A stretch of 64,000 nucleotides of DNA from Mycobacterium sp. DL99. GTDB taxonomy: Bacteria > Actinomycetota > Actinomycetes > Mycobacteriales > Mycobacteriaceae. Location: positions 310,001 to 374,000 of the forward strand of contig NZ_SJOM01000007.1 of the NCBI RefSeq assembly GCF_004762045.1, in the 5' to 3' direction. Within the stretch, counting starts at the first letter, position 1; the number at the start of each line of letters is the position of its first letter. This document shows positions 1-8,932 of the stretch, piece after piece. Under the pieces are notes generated by a model that searched no databases, had not been told where the DNA came from, and saw only the letters and a program-made list of their open reading frames with translations. The position numbers and the translations under genes are program-made.

Positions 1-88
1 GGTTTGAACAGTCTGAAGTATCGCCTTGTCACCGGGTCGATCTCGGCCTACAGTCAATATAGTACAAATTTGAACTAAAGGAACGGAG

Positions 89-712
89 ATGGACGACATG
101 ACTCACCGGATCGATTGGGACGACGCCTACCGGCAGCAGCAGACCCCCGCCTGGAGCATCGGTGCACCGCAGCCGGAATACACCGCGATCATCGACACCG
201 ACGGTGCCGTACGTGGTGACGTGCTCGACGCCGGCTGCGGTCACGCCGAGCTCGCACTGGCACTGGCGGCGCGTGGCCACACCGTCGTCGGCATCGACCT
301 GAGCCCGACGGCCGTCGCTGCCGCGGCTGCGGCCGCCGAGGAACGCGGGCTGACCAATGCCACGTTCGTGGCCGCCGACATCTCGTCGCTCACCGGGTAC
401 GACGGGCGGTTCACCACGATTTTCGACAGCGGGCTACTGCACGCCCTGCCGGACGAACTGCGCGATGGCTACCTGCGCTCGATGTACCACGCGGCAGCTC
501 CCGGGGCGCGGTTCTACATTCTGGCGTTCGGCACCGGGGCATTCGGCGATCAAGACGGGCCGGGCCCCACCCAATTCACCGAAGACCAATTGCGCGAAGA
601 GGTTTCGCGGTACTGGCAGGTCGACGAGATCCGGCCGGCCCAGCTGCACGCCGCCCTGCCCCAAGGCCGCGCACAGATGCCGGGCTTCCTGGTGACCGCC
701 ACAAAGGTCTAG
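89..712 (+). CDS. Class I SAM-dependent methyltransferase
   Basis: A 207-residue protein with the Rossmann-type SAM-binding fold. The glycine-rich motif I (VLDAGCGHAEL, about residues 45-55) is followed by an acidic residue at the end of strand 2 (VVGIDLS, about 67-73) and by motif II/III around FVAADI and IFDSGLLHALP. It should transfer a methyl group from S-adenosylmethionine to a small molecule in the cytoplasm; nothing in the sequence identifies the acceptor. The first ATG (89) follows AAGG with a 7-base gap. An in-frame ATG at 98 follows GGAG with a 9-base gap and is an equally good start. The stop codon overlaps the stop of the convergent downstream gene within the bases CTAG (709-712). 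A TATAGT hexamer at 58-63 could be a -10 box, but no well-spaced -35 was found. Confidence 0.88.
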   Translation: MDDMTHRIDWDDAYRQQQTPAWSIGAPQPEYTAIIDTDGAVRGDVLDAGCGHAELALALAARGHTVVGIDLSPTAVAAAAAAAEERGLTNATFVAADISSLTGYDGRFTTIFDSGLLHALPDELRDGYLRSMYHAAAPGARFYILAFGTGAFGDQDGPGPTQFTEDQLREEVSRYWQVDEIRPAQLHAALPQGRAQMPGFLVTATKV

Positions 713-1026
713 TTGGCGGCTTCGACCACGGCCAGCACCTCGGGGGTGACCGGGTCGAGGATGTCGTCGAAGTCGTGGTGGGTCTTGACGTACTTGGCGA
801 CATACGGGCACACGGCCACGATGCGCTTGCCGGCCGCGCGGGCATCGGTCAGCGCGGCCGACACCAGCTCGCCGGCCAGGCCGCGTCCGCCGAACTTGTC
901 GTCGATCTCGGTGTGGTAGAAGATGCGCTGATCGCCCGAGTCGACATAGGCCTCGAGGCCGGCATGCTCACCGTCGACGGTGATCTCGTACTGGCGTGCT
1001 TCGGGAATGTTGCGGACTTCAGCCAT
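709..1026 (-). CDS. Small GNAT-type N-acetyltransferase (Acetyltransf_CG-like)
   Basis: A 105-residue protein of the short single-domain GNAT branch (YidJ/GCN5-related, Acetyltransf_CG type). The core is readable: an antiparallel start (YEITVDGEHAGLEAYVDSGDQRIFYHTEID), the acetyl-CoA pyrophosphate loop (DDKFGGRGLAGELVSAAL) and the late strand KRIVAVCPYVAKYVKTH. Small proteins of this family carry only the acetyl-CoA fold and their acceptors are mostly unknown. The ATG at 1026 was chosen over one 51 bases upstream because homology begins at MAEVRN and the upstream extension would run into the promoter region of the divergent transporter (starts at 1067). It converges with the preceding methyltransferase, sharing the CTAG at 709-712. 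Confidence 0.85.
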   Translation of the reverse strand: MAEVRNIPEARQYEITVDGEHAGLEAYVDSGDQRIFYHTEIDDKFGGRGLAGELVSAALTDARAAGKRIVAVCPYVAKYVKTHHDFDDILDPVTPEVLAVVEAAN

Positions 1027-1066
1027 GTCCTCACTATGCCGCAGTAGCGCTGGCACGATCGGGTAG

Positions 1067-2653
1067 ATGGCCGTCACCGCAACGTCGACGTGGGCGCCGC
1101 TGGCGTCGCCGGTCTACCGGGCGCTGTGGATCGCGCAGTTCGTCTCCAACCTGGGTACGTGGATGCAGACGGTCGGCGCCCAATGGATGCTGGTCGGGGA
1201 TCCGCGCGCCCCGGTGTTGGTGCCGTTGGTGCAGACCGCCACCACGCTGCCGGTGATGCTGCTGGCCCTGCCGTCGGGTGTGCTCGCCGACCTGGTCGAC
1301 CGGCGCAGGCTGCTGCTCGCCACCCAGGGTGCGATGGCGGCCGGGGTCGCTGCGCTCGCGATGCTGACCGGTGCCGGGCTGGCCACCCCGGCGGTGCTGC
1401 TGACCCTGCTGTTCCTGATCGGCTGCGGGCAGGCGCTGACCGCGCCGGCATGGCAGGCGATCCAGTCGGATCTCGTTCCACGCGAACAGATTCCAGCTGC
1501 TGCCGCACTGGGCAGTATGAGTCTGAACGGCGCCCGGGCGATCGGTCCGGCGATCGCCGGGGCGCTGGTATCCCTGTCGGGCCCGACGCTGGTGTTCGCG
1601 CTCAACGCGGTCTCGTTCGCCGGCATTGTCGTGGTCCTGCTGCTCTGGCGTCGCCCCGCCGCCGAGCATGTTTTGCCCGCCGAGCGACCATTGGCCGCGC
1701 TCAGCGCGGGTGGCCGGTTCATCCGCAGGTCGCCGATCATCCGGCGGATCCTGCTGCGCGCGGTGCTGTTCATCGCGCCGGGCAGCGCGCTGTGGGGCCT
1801 GCTCGCCGTCGTCGCCGAACGTCAACTGGGCTTGTCGTCGTCCGGGTACGGGCTGCTACTGGGTGCGCTGGGCGTAGGCGCGGTGCTCGGTGCCCTGGTC
1901 TTGGGGCGACTGCAGTCGGCCTTCGGCCTGAACATCCTGCTGATCGTCGCGGCTTTCGGATTCGCCGGAGCCACTGCGGTTCTGGCTCTGGTCCACAATT
2001 TCGGCATCGTTCTCGCGGCGCTCGTCGTCGGTGGTACGTCGTGGCTGCTGGCGCTGTCCACGCTCAACGCGTCCATGCAGTTGAGCCTGCCCGCCTGGGT
2101 GCGGGCTCGTGGGTTGTCGGTGTACCAGCTGACCTTCATGGGCGGCCAGGCGATCGGCTCGCTCGTATGGGGCCTGGTCGCGGGTGCGACCAGCACCGTG
2201 ACGGCCCTGCTGATCAGTGCCGGCCTGTTGGTGGTGTGTGCGCTCTCGGCCTGGTGGTGGCCGCTGCACGAGCGCACCGGCGATCTGGACATGACTCCGT
2301 CCGCGCGCTGGCCTGAACCGGCCCTGGTGTTCGAGCCGGAGCCGCCCGATGGTCCCGTATTGGTGCTGACCTCCTATCGGGTGGAGCCCCGGCACGAGAC
2401 TGAATTCTTCGCTGCGATGGGCGTGCTCGGCCGGTCCCGGCAGCGCACCGGGGCCACGCAATGGCGGCTGTTCCGTGCCGCGGAGCGTGAAGGTGTGTTT
2501 GTCGAGGCGTTCGTGGTGCGGTCCTGGGACGAGCATCTGCGACAGCACCGCACCCGGCTGACCGGCCACGACCTGCTCATCGAACAGTCGGTTGAGCGGT
2601 GGGTCGACGGCGAGCCGGTTTCGCACCACCTGATCGCGGTGAGAACTCCTTGA
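1067..2653 (+). CDS. MFS transporter (MFS_3/EntS type) with C-terminal ABM-like domain
   Basis: A 528-residue inner-membrane protein. Residues about 10-400 form a twelve-helix major facilitator core with the family's opening motif (YRALWIAQFVSNLGTWMQTVGAQWML) and a loop 2-3 motif near GVLADLVDRRRLL. It belongs to the MFS_3 branch of drug/siderophore exporters. Residues about 425-528 are a soluble domain beginning VLVLTSYRVEPRHETEFFAAM, resembling the antibiotic-biosynthesis-monooxygenase (dimeric alpha-beta barrel) fold that some MFS_3 members carry. It is divergent from the acetyltransferase with a 40-bp gap. Its stop codon directly abuts the CRP-type palindrome that precedes the next operon. 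The substrate cannot be told from the sequence. Confidence 0.9.
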   Translation: MAVTATSTWAPLASPVYRALWIAQFVSNLGTWMQTVGAQWMLVGDPRAPVLVPLVQTATTLPVMLLALPSGVLADLVDRRRLLLATQGAMAAGVAALAMLTGAGLATPAVLLTLLFLIGCGQALTAPAWQAIQSDLVPREQIPAAAALGSMSLNGARAIGPAIAGALVSLSGPTLVFALNAVSFAGIVVVLLLWRRPAAEHVLPAERPLAALSAGGRFIRRSPIIRRILLRAVLFIAPGSALWGLLAVVAERQLGLSSSGYGLLLGALGVGAVLGALVLGRLQSAFGLNILLIVAAFGFAGATAVLALVHNFGIVLAALVVGGTSWLLALSTLNASMQLSLPAWVRARGLSVYQLTFMGGQAIGSLVWGLVAGATSTVTALLISAGLLVVCALSAWWWPLHERTGDLDMTPSARWPEPALVFEPEPPDGPVLVLTSYRVEPRHETEFFAAMGVLGRSRQRTGATQWRLFRAAEREGVFVEAFVVRSWDEHLRQHRTRLTGHDLLIEQSVERWVDGEPVSHHLIAVRTP

Positions 2654-2671
2654 CTGTGAGCGCCATCACAG
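2654..2671. promoter_or_regulatory. Perfect CRP-type palindrome
   Basis: CTGTGAGCGCCATCACAG is a perfect 6+6+6 inverted repeat containing TGTGA-N6-TCACA, the textbook CRP recognition sequence, which mycobacterial CRP (Rv3676) also recognises. It starts on the base after the MFS stop codon and lies 36 bp before the TetR start codon, so it most likely controls the TetR-R2lox operon. Binding is inferred from the sequence match only. Confidence 0.7.
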
Positions 2672-2674
2672 TAA

Positions 2675-2691
2675 TATGACCAGTGGTCATA
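2675..2691. promoter_or_regulatory. TetR-type operator (17-bp perfect palindrome)
   Basis: TATGACCAGTGGTCATA is an 8+1+8 perfect inverted repeat 16 bp upstream of the TetR gene at 2708 and 3 bp downstream of the CRP-type site. Its position and symmetry fit autoregulation by that TetR protein. Promoter elements in this short gap must overlap it. Confidence 0.75.
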
Positions 2692-2707
2692 CAGGCTGGA
2701 GAGTCAG

Positions 2708-3388
2708 ATGCCGACGGTCACCTGGGCACGTTTGGATCCCGCTCGCAGGGATGCGATAGTCGCGGCCGCCGAGGCGGAGTTCGGGGCCCACGGGTACTCC
2801 CGTGGCAGCCTCAACGTCATCGCCCGGCGGGCCGGCGTCGCGAAAGGCAGCCTGTTCCAATACTTTGCGGACAAGCGCGACCTGTATGCCTTCATCGCCG
2901 ATATCGGCAGCCAGCGAGTGCGCACCTACATGGAGGCGCGCATCCGCTCGCTCGATCCGAACCGGCCGTTCTTCGATTTCCTCACCGACCTGCTCGACGA
3001 CTGGGTGGCCTATTTCGCCGATCACCCCAGGGAGCGGGCGTTGCACGCTGCCGCCAGTTTCGAGGTTGACGTCGACGCCCGGGTCAGCGTGCGGACGGTT
3101 ATCCACCGGCACTACCTGGACGTGCTGCGACCCCTCGTGCGCGACGCGCAGAACCGGGGTGACCTGCGGGCGGACGCCGATACCGACGCCATGCTTTCGC
3201 TGTTGCTGATGATCTTCCCGCATCTGGCACTCGCGCCGTACGTCCGTGGGATGGATCCGATCCTGGGCCTCGATGAGCCCAGCCCTGAGCAGCCAGCTCT
3301 CGCCGTGCGCAGGCTCGTCGCGGTGCTGGCGTCCGCCTTCGCGGTACTCAAATCGCCGGCGGCCACCGAAGCAGCCCACCAGACCTGA
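2708..3388 (+). CDS. TetR-family regulator (Rv0232 orthologue)
   Basis: A 226-residue TetR/AcrR-type repressor. The N-terminal helix-turn-helix spans about residues 12-58 ([20 protein letters not shown] through [18 protein letters not shown]); the rest is an all-helical ligand-binding and dimerisation domain. It is immediately upstream of, and apparently co-transcribed with, the R2-like oxidase gene 14 bp away. The same pair is adjacent in M. tuberculosis (Rv0232-Rv0233). The start ATG follows GGAGAG by 5 bases. It probably represses its own operon through the palindrome at 2675-2691; the inducing ligand is unknown. Confidence 0.92.
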   Translation: MPTVTWARLDPARRDAIVAAAEAEFGAHGYSRGSLNVIARRAGVAKGSLFQYFADKRDLYAFIADIGSQRVRTYMEARIRSLDPNRPFFDFLTDLLDDWVAYFADHPRERALHAAASFEVDVDARVSVRTVIHRHYLDVLRPLVRDAQNRGDLRADADTDAMLSLLLMIFPHLALAPYVRGMDPILGLDEPSPEQPALAVRRLVAVLASAFAVLKSPAATEAAHQT

Positions 3389-3402
3389 GGAGGTCAATTC
3401 CC

Positions 3403-4344
3403 ATGTCACACACAAATTTCGGCTCGCTCGCCAAGGGCGGTCTCAATTGGGACAGTGTGCCGTTGCGGCTGTTCGCCGGCGGGAATGCGAAGTTCTGGAA
3501 TCCGGCCGATATCGACTTCTCCCGCGACCGGGCGGACTGGGAGGCGCTGACGGATCGGGAACGTGAGTACGCCACCCGACTGTGTGCCGAGTTCATCGCC
3601 GGTGAGGAGGCGGTCACCAAGGATATCCAGCCGTTCATGGCCGCGATGCGGGCTGAAGGGCGCCTGGGCGACGAGATGTACCTGACCCAGTTCGCTTTCG
3701 AGGAAGCCAAACACACGCAGGTGTTCCGCATGTGGCTCGACGCCGTCGGGATCAGCGACGATCTGCACAACTACTTCGACGAGCTTCCGGCCTACCGGCA
3801 GATGTTCTACGAGGAGCTGCCGGCGTCGCTGGATGCGTTGTACACCGACCCGTCGCCGGCCGCCCAGGTCCGGGCGTCCGTGACGTACAACCACATCGTC
3901 GAAGGAATGCTTGCGCTCACGGGATACTATGCGTGGCACAAGATTTGCGTTGACCGAGGGATCCTGCCCGGGATGCAGGAGCTGGTCCAGCGGATCGGGG
4001 ACGACGAACGTCGCCACATGGCGTGGGGCACCTTCACCTGCCGGCGTCACGTTGCCGCCGACGATGCCAACTGGGCGGTTTTCGAGAACCGGATGAACGA
4101 GCTCATCCCGCTGGCGCTGCGTCTCACCGAGGAGGGCTTCGCCCTCTACGCACCGGACATCCCGTTCGGCCTGGTGCAGGACGAGTTCATGCAGTACTCC
4201 GCCGACAAGGGCATGCGCCGGTTCGGCACCATCAGCAGTGCCAGGGGCCGGCCGCTCGAGGAGATCGACCTCGACTACTCACCGCTGACGCTGGAGGACA
4301 CGTTCGCCGACGAGGATGCCAAGGCTTTGGCGGCCACGGCATAG
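3403..4344 (+). CDS. R2-like ligand-binding oxidase (R2lox, Rv0233 orthologue)
   Basis: A 313-residue ferritin-like metalloprotein, often misannotated as ribonucleotide reductase NrdB. All six residues known to hold the Mn/Fe cofactor of the M. tuberculosis enzyme are present at the same numbers: Glu68, Glu101, His104, Glu167, Glu202 and His205. The Val71 and Tyr162 pair that forms the ether cross-link in R2lox is also present. The family binds a long-chain fatty-acid-like ligand and performs two-electron oxidation; its physiological substrate is not established. The start ATG follows AGGAGG with about 9 bases of spacing. It is second in a two-gene operon with the TetR gene, and a strong hairpin follows at 4356-4390. 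Confidence 0.95.
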   Translation: MSHTNFGSLAKGGLNWDSVPLRLFAGGNAKFWNPADIDFSRDRADWEALTDREREYATRLCAEFIAGEEAVTKDIQPFMAAMRAEGRLGDEMYLTQFAFEEAKHTQVFRMWLDAVGISDDLHNYFDELPAYRQMFYEELPASLDALYTDPSPAAQVRASVTYNHIVEGMLALTGYYAWHKICVDRGILPGMQELVQRIGDDERRHMAWGTFTCRRHVAADDANWAVFENRMNELIPLALRLTEEGFALYAPDIPFGLVQDEFMQYSADKGMRRFGTISSARGRPLEEIDLDYSPLTLEDTFADEDAKALAATA

Positions 4345-4355
4345 CTCCGGGCAGT

Positions 4356-4390
4356 GCGGTGTCGGCGAACCCCTCCATCGCCGACACCGC
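4356..4390 (+). terminator. Hairpin terminator after R2lox
   Basis: A perfect 13-bp stem (GCGGTGTCGGCGA with its complement) around a 9-base loop starts 11 bp after the R2lox stop. There is no U-tract, which is usual for mycobacterial hairpin terminators. The rest of the gap to aftD (4391-4620) holds only a small 6-bp hairpin at 4397-4414 and no recognisable gene. Confidence 0.7.
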
Positions 4391-4620
4391 AGCCGTGCGC
4401 ACCACATAGTGCGCAGCCACGCGAACACGGCCAACCCAGATGGTCTGCCTGTCAACTGACTGCGTAGTTACTGCATCCAGTCGGGCACAATCCAGGTCCG
4501 TAACCTGCGATCCCCCACACAGCAAAGTGTTTCCGGGACTGCGCCACGCGTGCCGGTACCGTAAGTACCGCATACCCGTGTTGTCAACAGCCCCGCCGGA
4601 TCTTTCGGCGCAAGCCCAGT

Positions 4621-7600
4621 TCAGCCGTGGTCGGCGGGTGCCGCTGCCGGCTGCGTGACGGGGTCCGGTGTCCGCTCAGGAGTTCGCGGCGGCGTGATCG
4701 TGGAGGCCGCGACGAAGGTGACCGACAAGAGCGCGAGCAGCTGCACCCACGGCGAGTGGCCGACGTAGCCGTCGACCGACCGCCAGGGGTACTGACTCAG
4801 CGTCGCGCCGGCCAGGATGAGTCCACCCGCGGCCACTGCCACGGTCAGGTTGTCGCGCCAGCGGTCGCGGTCGCGCAGCGCATAACGCACACCCAGCGCG
4901 CCGCCGGCGACCAACAGCCCCGGCAGGCCGGAGATGGCCGTCCCCACCGCGAGTACCGCCGCCCCGGCGAGCGCCGGGGCCGGTTGCCATGGTCGCACCG
5001 GGTCGAGATCCGGACTGCGGCGCCGGGCCGGCCACAGTGCCAGCAGCGCCAGCACCGGCAGCAGCGCGAGCCCACCGATCAACCCGATGCGGTACGGCCG
5101 GTTCGAGGGGAACGACAGCGTCACGGTCCCGCCCGGGCCGGCCGGCACCACCCAGCCCTGCTGCCATCCGTTGACCTTCACCGGGGTCAGCGCGACACCT
5201 TCGGCGTTGCGCGCGATCCAGCCCGGGTTCACGCTTTCGGGGACCACCAGGACGCGGGCGTCGGCGGCTGCCGGCACCTGGACCTGACGACGGTCCGGTG
5301 TCCATACCGGGGTGTCGACGGGAGTGGTTGTCGCCGTGCGTAGTTGGGCGGCTGCCTGGGTGTTCAGTACGACGCCGTCGACGACGAACGCCGAGCCGGG
5401 GCTGACCAGCAGCTCCTGTTGGCCCGCCGGCAGGGCGATCGGGCCGGTCCGGCAGGGATGGGCAGGAATCGGATCTCCGTCGAGCAGGGCTCCCACGGTG
5501 GTGCGCACCGAGGTCTGGACGAACTGCCCGGCCACGCCGATGATCGGACCCTTCCCGCATGGAAGTGTCACTGAGCGTTTGCGATTGGCGGCGGAATCGG
5601 CCGCGGCGACGGGCTTGCCGTGCACGTCGAGCACGGTCAGCTCGGCCAGCCCGGGCGGCTTGAGCTGATCGAAACCCAGTGAGGTGCGGTCGATGATGTC
5701 GTTCCAGCCCAACAACGACACGGTGATGGTGTCGGTCACCCGCGGTTTGAGCTTTGCCGTCTGGACGTCACTGTTGCCGGCCAGCTCATGCATCTGCGGG
5801 CCGTCGCCGAGGTCGATCGCCACAAGTGTCGGGTGCGCCGGCGGTTGGTTGGCGCCGGGATCGATCCGCAGTGCGCCGACTTCGGTCGGTGCGGGCAGTT
5901 TCAGCGTCAGCGTGGGCGGTGCCTTGAACTGGACGACGCGTTGCGGCGCAGTCCAGGATGTTCGCGGGTCACCGTCGGTGGCGGCGTAGGACGAGCCGAG
6001 CACGTCGATCGGATCGGCGTCACCGGAGGCGCGGGTGGTCCCGGGTTGGGCGACCAGATCGGCCAATTGGGGTCCCTGGCGTGACCGGATCCACACCGTC
6101 GGCTCGACCTCGGTGGGGGTGGGCACCGTCAGCGTGCGGCTCAGGTTGACGGGCTCCTCGGAGGACAGCGCCAACGCCGCCGCGCACCGTACCCCGACCG
6201 GACTGTCCGCGCACCCCGGCCTGCCGAGCAGTTCGGTCCCCAGATCCCATTGAGCAACAACAGAATCCGCCGGCGGCGCGGGGACTTCCACGGTGTGCCG
6301 CAGGTTGACCTGGTGGGCGAAGCCCGATGCGTCGTACTGGGTCACCGACAGGTCGGTGATGCCGAACTGAACACCGGGAGAGCCGTCGTTGGTGGCGACC
6401 GCGGTGATCCGCACCCACGGGGTCTCGCCGACCGGCAGCGGGATGGTCAATTGCTGACCCGCGGTGTCGAAGCGCAGACTGCTGGTGCCGGTCGCGGTGG
6501 CCACCTCGATGCGGCGTACCTGGGCGCCGACCGCGGTCGCGCTGGGGGTGATGGTCAGCGTGGCGTTGGTGACAGGGTGGTCGAAATCGATTTGCAGCCA
6601 CTGGCCGACAGCGGCCTGTAGGGCGTTGGACACCCATGACGTCGAACCGTCGCTGTCGACGGCCGCGACGGGCCCGGTGGCCGGTGCGACGTTGGGCAGC
6701 GCGGTGGAGTCGGCCGCGGAACTCGACACGGATACCCGTCCGCCGGTCCACTTGCCGTACACCGGCGCGGCCCCGTCGGCCGGATAGTCCGGGACGCGGT
6801 TGTGGGTGTGGCGGGCGTCGTCGGGGGTGCGGATCGCCGAGGCATGGTCGTCGACGCGGCCGTAATCGATCTCGCGCGCCGTCGGGGTGTCGGTGACGAT
6901 CACCCCGGCGGATCGGTCCGGCTGTACCGGCAGGCCGGCCCGCTCGGCGTCGGCGGTCAGCAGCATCGGCCCCAGCGGAGGCTGGCCGGCGAGGCGTCGC
7001 CGCTCGTCCAGGCGCAGCAGCGCCTCGGGTGCACCAGCCACCCGTGTCATTGCGTCAGCGTCGACCAGATAAGGCGCCGCCGGGTTGGTTCCGCCGGTGT
7101 CGACGCGGTAGATCTCGACGGCGGGATACCGTGGCCGCAGGCCGCTGTCCGCGACGAAGCCTTCCAGCGTTCCCGGTCCCGACGAGTCGCCGAACTCCGC
7201 CACCTTCGTCAGTCCGGGTGAACCCTCGATCGAGCGGTGCACCAGCACGGGGCGGGCCGACCGGGACACGTCCGGATCCAGGTCGTTGCGCAGTACGACA
7301 AAGGAAATGCCTTGTCGCGCAAGGCTGTCGGCCAGTCCTGCGGAGGGGCGGCCGGCGGCGAACAACCGTTGCACCGAGTCCAGGGCGCGGATCGTCTCCG
7401 GCGGGGTCAGCGGGATCGAATCCCGTACACCCCACGGGCTGGATCCGAGAACCTGCAACGGCTCGTCGTGGCTGTTGCCCCAGGTCTGGGTGGCGAACGG
7501 GGCGCCGGGAGCGACCAGGACCCGGCCTCGCTCGGTGTTGTGCGCATCGAGCCAGTCCGCGGTGTCGTGCCAGTACTGCGGGATCGCGGTGAACGTTCCG

Positions 7601-8931
7601 ACCGGCGCGATACGGCCGGTCCAGGCGATCGAGGTTCCGGCGGCCAGGGCTGCGAGGACCACGATCGCGACGGCGATGCGCTTGTCGCGTTCGGGCCGGG
7701 AGAAGGCGCGCACCCACACAATCCGAGGTGCGCTGCCCGGCAACGGAATCCGCCCCAGCAGATGAGCAAGGCCCAGCGCCAGCGGTAGTCGCAGCACCGG
7801 ATCGAGTTTGGCCAGGTTGCGCAACGGCGTGCCGGTTCCGTCCAGGAAGTCCTGAACGGCCGCACCTACGGGTGAGCCCAGTCCCCCGGAATAGCCCAGG
7901 GCCAGCAGCACCACGCCGACCAACAGCATGGTGATCAGCCGGCCCCGCGCGGGCATCGAGCGCAACGCGAGCCCGGCCAGCCCGGCGGCTGCCACCAAGG
8001 TGGTGGCCAGGACCGCGACCGTGCTCGTCACGAGCGATGCCGCCGCAGTCGCGGTCGACGCCACGAACGGGGTCCAGGTGTGGGTACCGCGCAGCATCTC
8101 GGTCAGCGACATCCACTGGGTGGTGACACCCGAGGATTCGATGAAGTCCAGGAACGGTGGGCTGATCCGGCCCAGCAGCACCAGCGCCACCACCCACCAG
8201 GTGACGGCCAGCACCCCGCACAGGGCCCACCATGCGGTGAATCGCCACCACAACCGATTCGGCCGGTGGCAGGCCCACCAGATGATCGCGGCCAGGCAGC
8301 CCGTCAGGGTGGCGACCGCGTTCACCGCGCCCATGAGCGCCACCGCGCCCGCGGACCGGGCGGCCAACATCCGTAGGCTCCGGTCGCCTTGACCGGATGT
8401 CGCCGCCGGGGCGGCTCCCCGGAACGCCAGGATGACCGGCAGCAGCACCCACGGCGCCAGCATCACGGGCAGCGTCTCCGACGAGATCGCACCGATGGTG
8501 GTCAGCACCCGTGGTGACAGCGTGAACGCGAGTGCACCGAGCACGCGCGAACTGGTACTGCCGATGCCCAAGGCCTCCGCGACCCTGATGAAGCCCCAGA
8601 AACCGACGGTCAGCAGCAGTGCCCACCACAACCGCTGGGTCACCCAGCCGGGAACTCCGAGCAGATCACCGGCCAGGAAGAACGTGCCGTGCGGAAAGAG
8701 GTAGCCGTAGGCCTGGTTCTGCGCCTGCCCGAACGGCAGATCGCTGTTCCACAGATTGAACGCGCGCGCCAGGAACCGCAGTGGATTCGCGGTCAGGTCG
8801 AGCTTTGTATCGGGTGATATCTCTCCGGGCGACTGGGCGAAAGTCAGGAGCAGTGTCGCAGCGGCGACCACCCACAACCAGCGCCGCGACAGTGGCGAGT
8901 CAGGTGCCCGCCGCGTCAGCGGCACATCCAA
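4621..8931 (-). CDS. aftD: Alpha-(1->3)-arabinofuranosyltransferase AftD
   Basis: A 1436-residue membrane GT-C glycosyltransferase, orthologous to essential Rv0236c. It adds arabinofuranose from decaprenyl-phospho-arabinose to the arabinan of arabinogalactan and lipoarabinomannan on the periplasmic side. The N-terminal half (to about residue 445) contains about a dozen membrane helices and the acidic first periplasmic loop (ISPDTKLDL). Two discoidin-like carbohydrate-binding stretches follow at about 724-870 (VAAVDSDGSTSWVS) and 977-1100 (YAATDGDPRTSWT). Four more helices lie near the C-terminus (about 1277-1430). The start is unusual: the frame opens at TTG (8931), one base after the stop of the DUF2613 gene, with GTG at codon 3 as the alternative. 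No clear Shine-Dalgarno is visible, which suggests translational coupling. Confidence 0.95.
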   Translation of the reverse strand: MDVPLTRRAPDSPLSRRWLWVVAAATLLLTFAQSPGEISPDTKLDLTANPLRFLARAFNLWNSDLPFGQAQNQAYGYLFPHGTFFLAGDLLGVPGWVTQRLWWALLLTVGFWGFIRVAEALGIGSTSSRVLGALAFTLSPRVLTTIGAISSETLPVMLAPWVLLPVILAFRGAAPAATSGQGDRSLRMLAARSAGAVALMGAVNAVATLTGCLAAIIWWACHRPNRLWWRFTAWWALCGVLAVTWWVVALVLLGRISPPFLDFIESSGVTTQWMSLTEMLRGTHTWTPFVASTATAAASLVTSTVAVLATTLVAAAGLAGLALRSMPARGRLITMLLVGVVLLALGYSGGLGSPVGAAVQDFLDGTGTPLRNLAKLDPVLRLPLALGLAHLLGRIPLPGSAPRIVWVRAFSRPERDKRIAVAIVVLAALAAGTSIAWTGRIAPVGTFTAIPQYWHDTADWLDAHNTERGRVLVAPGAPFATQTWGNSHDEPLQVLGSSPWGVRDSIPLTPPETIRALDSVQRLFAAGRPSAGLADSLARQGISFVVLRNDLDPDVSRSARPVLVHRSIEGSPGLTKVAEFGDSSGPGTLEGFVADSGLRPRYPAVEIYRVDTGGTNPAAPYLVDADAMTRVAGAPEALLRLDERRRLAGQPPLGPMLLTADAERAGLPVQPDRSAGVIVTDTPTAREIDYGRVDDHASAIRTPDDARHTHNRVPDYPADGAAPVYGKWTGGRVSVSSSAADSTALPNVAPATGPVAAVDSDGSTSWVSNALQAAVGQWLQIDFDHPVTNATLTITPSATAVGAQVRRIEVATATGTSSLRFDTAGQQLTIPLPVGETPWVRITAVATNDGSPGVQFGITDLSVTQYDASGFAHQVNLRHTVEVPAPPADSVVAQWDLGTELLGRPGCADSPVGVRCAAALALSSEEPVNLSRTLTVPTPTEVEPTVWIRSRQGPQLADLVAQPGTTRASGDADPIDVLGSSYAATDGDPRTSWTAPQRVVQFKAPPTLTLKLPAPTEVGALRIDPGANQPPAHPTLVAIDLGDGPQMHELAGNSDVQTAKLKPRVTDTITVSLLGWNDIIDRTSLGFDQLKPPGLAELTVLDVHGKPVAAADSAANRKRSVTLPCGKGPIIGVAGQFVQTSVRTTVGALLDGDPIPAHPCRTGPIALPAGQQELLVSPGSAFVVDGVVLNTQAAAQLRTATTTPVDTPVWTPDRRQVQVPAAADARVLVVPESVNPGWIARNAEGVALTPVKVNGWQQGWVVPAGPGGTVTLSFPSNRPYRIGLIGGLALLPVLALLALWPARRRSPDLDPVRPWQPAPALAGAAVLAVGTAISGLPGLLVAGGALGVRYALRDRDRWRDNLTVAVAAGGLILAGATLSQYPWRSVDGYVGHSPWVQLLALLSVTFVAASTITPPRTPERTPDPVTQPAAAPADHG

Positions 8932-8932
8932 G

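Noticed and set aside
1..88. A promoter built from TTGTCA (26-31) and TATAGT (58-63)
   Set aside because: The 26-bp spacing is far outside the normal range; only the -10-like hexamer is mentioned with the first gene.
4397..4414. A second hairpin after R2lox (6-bp stem)
   Set aside because: Too short to call a terminator on its own and directly downstream of a much stronger one.
7055..8629. A 524-codon open frame on the same strand as aftD but in another frame
   Set aside because: It is a GC-rich shadow of aftD. The translation is rich in Arg, Gly and Ala with no recognisable domain, while the aftD frame has clear membrane helices and family motifs.
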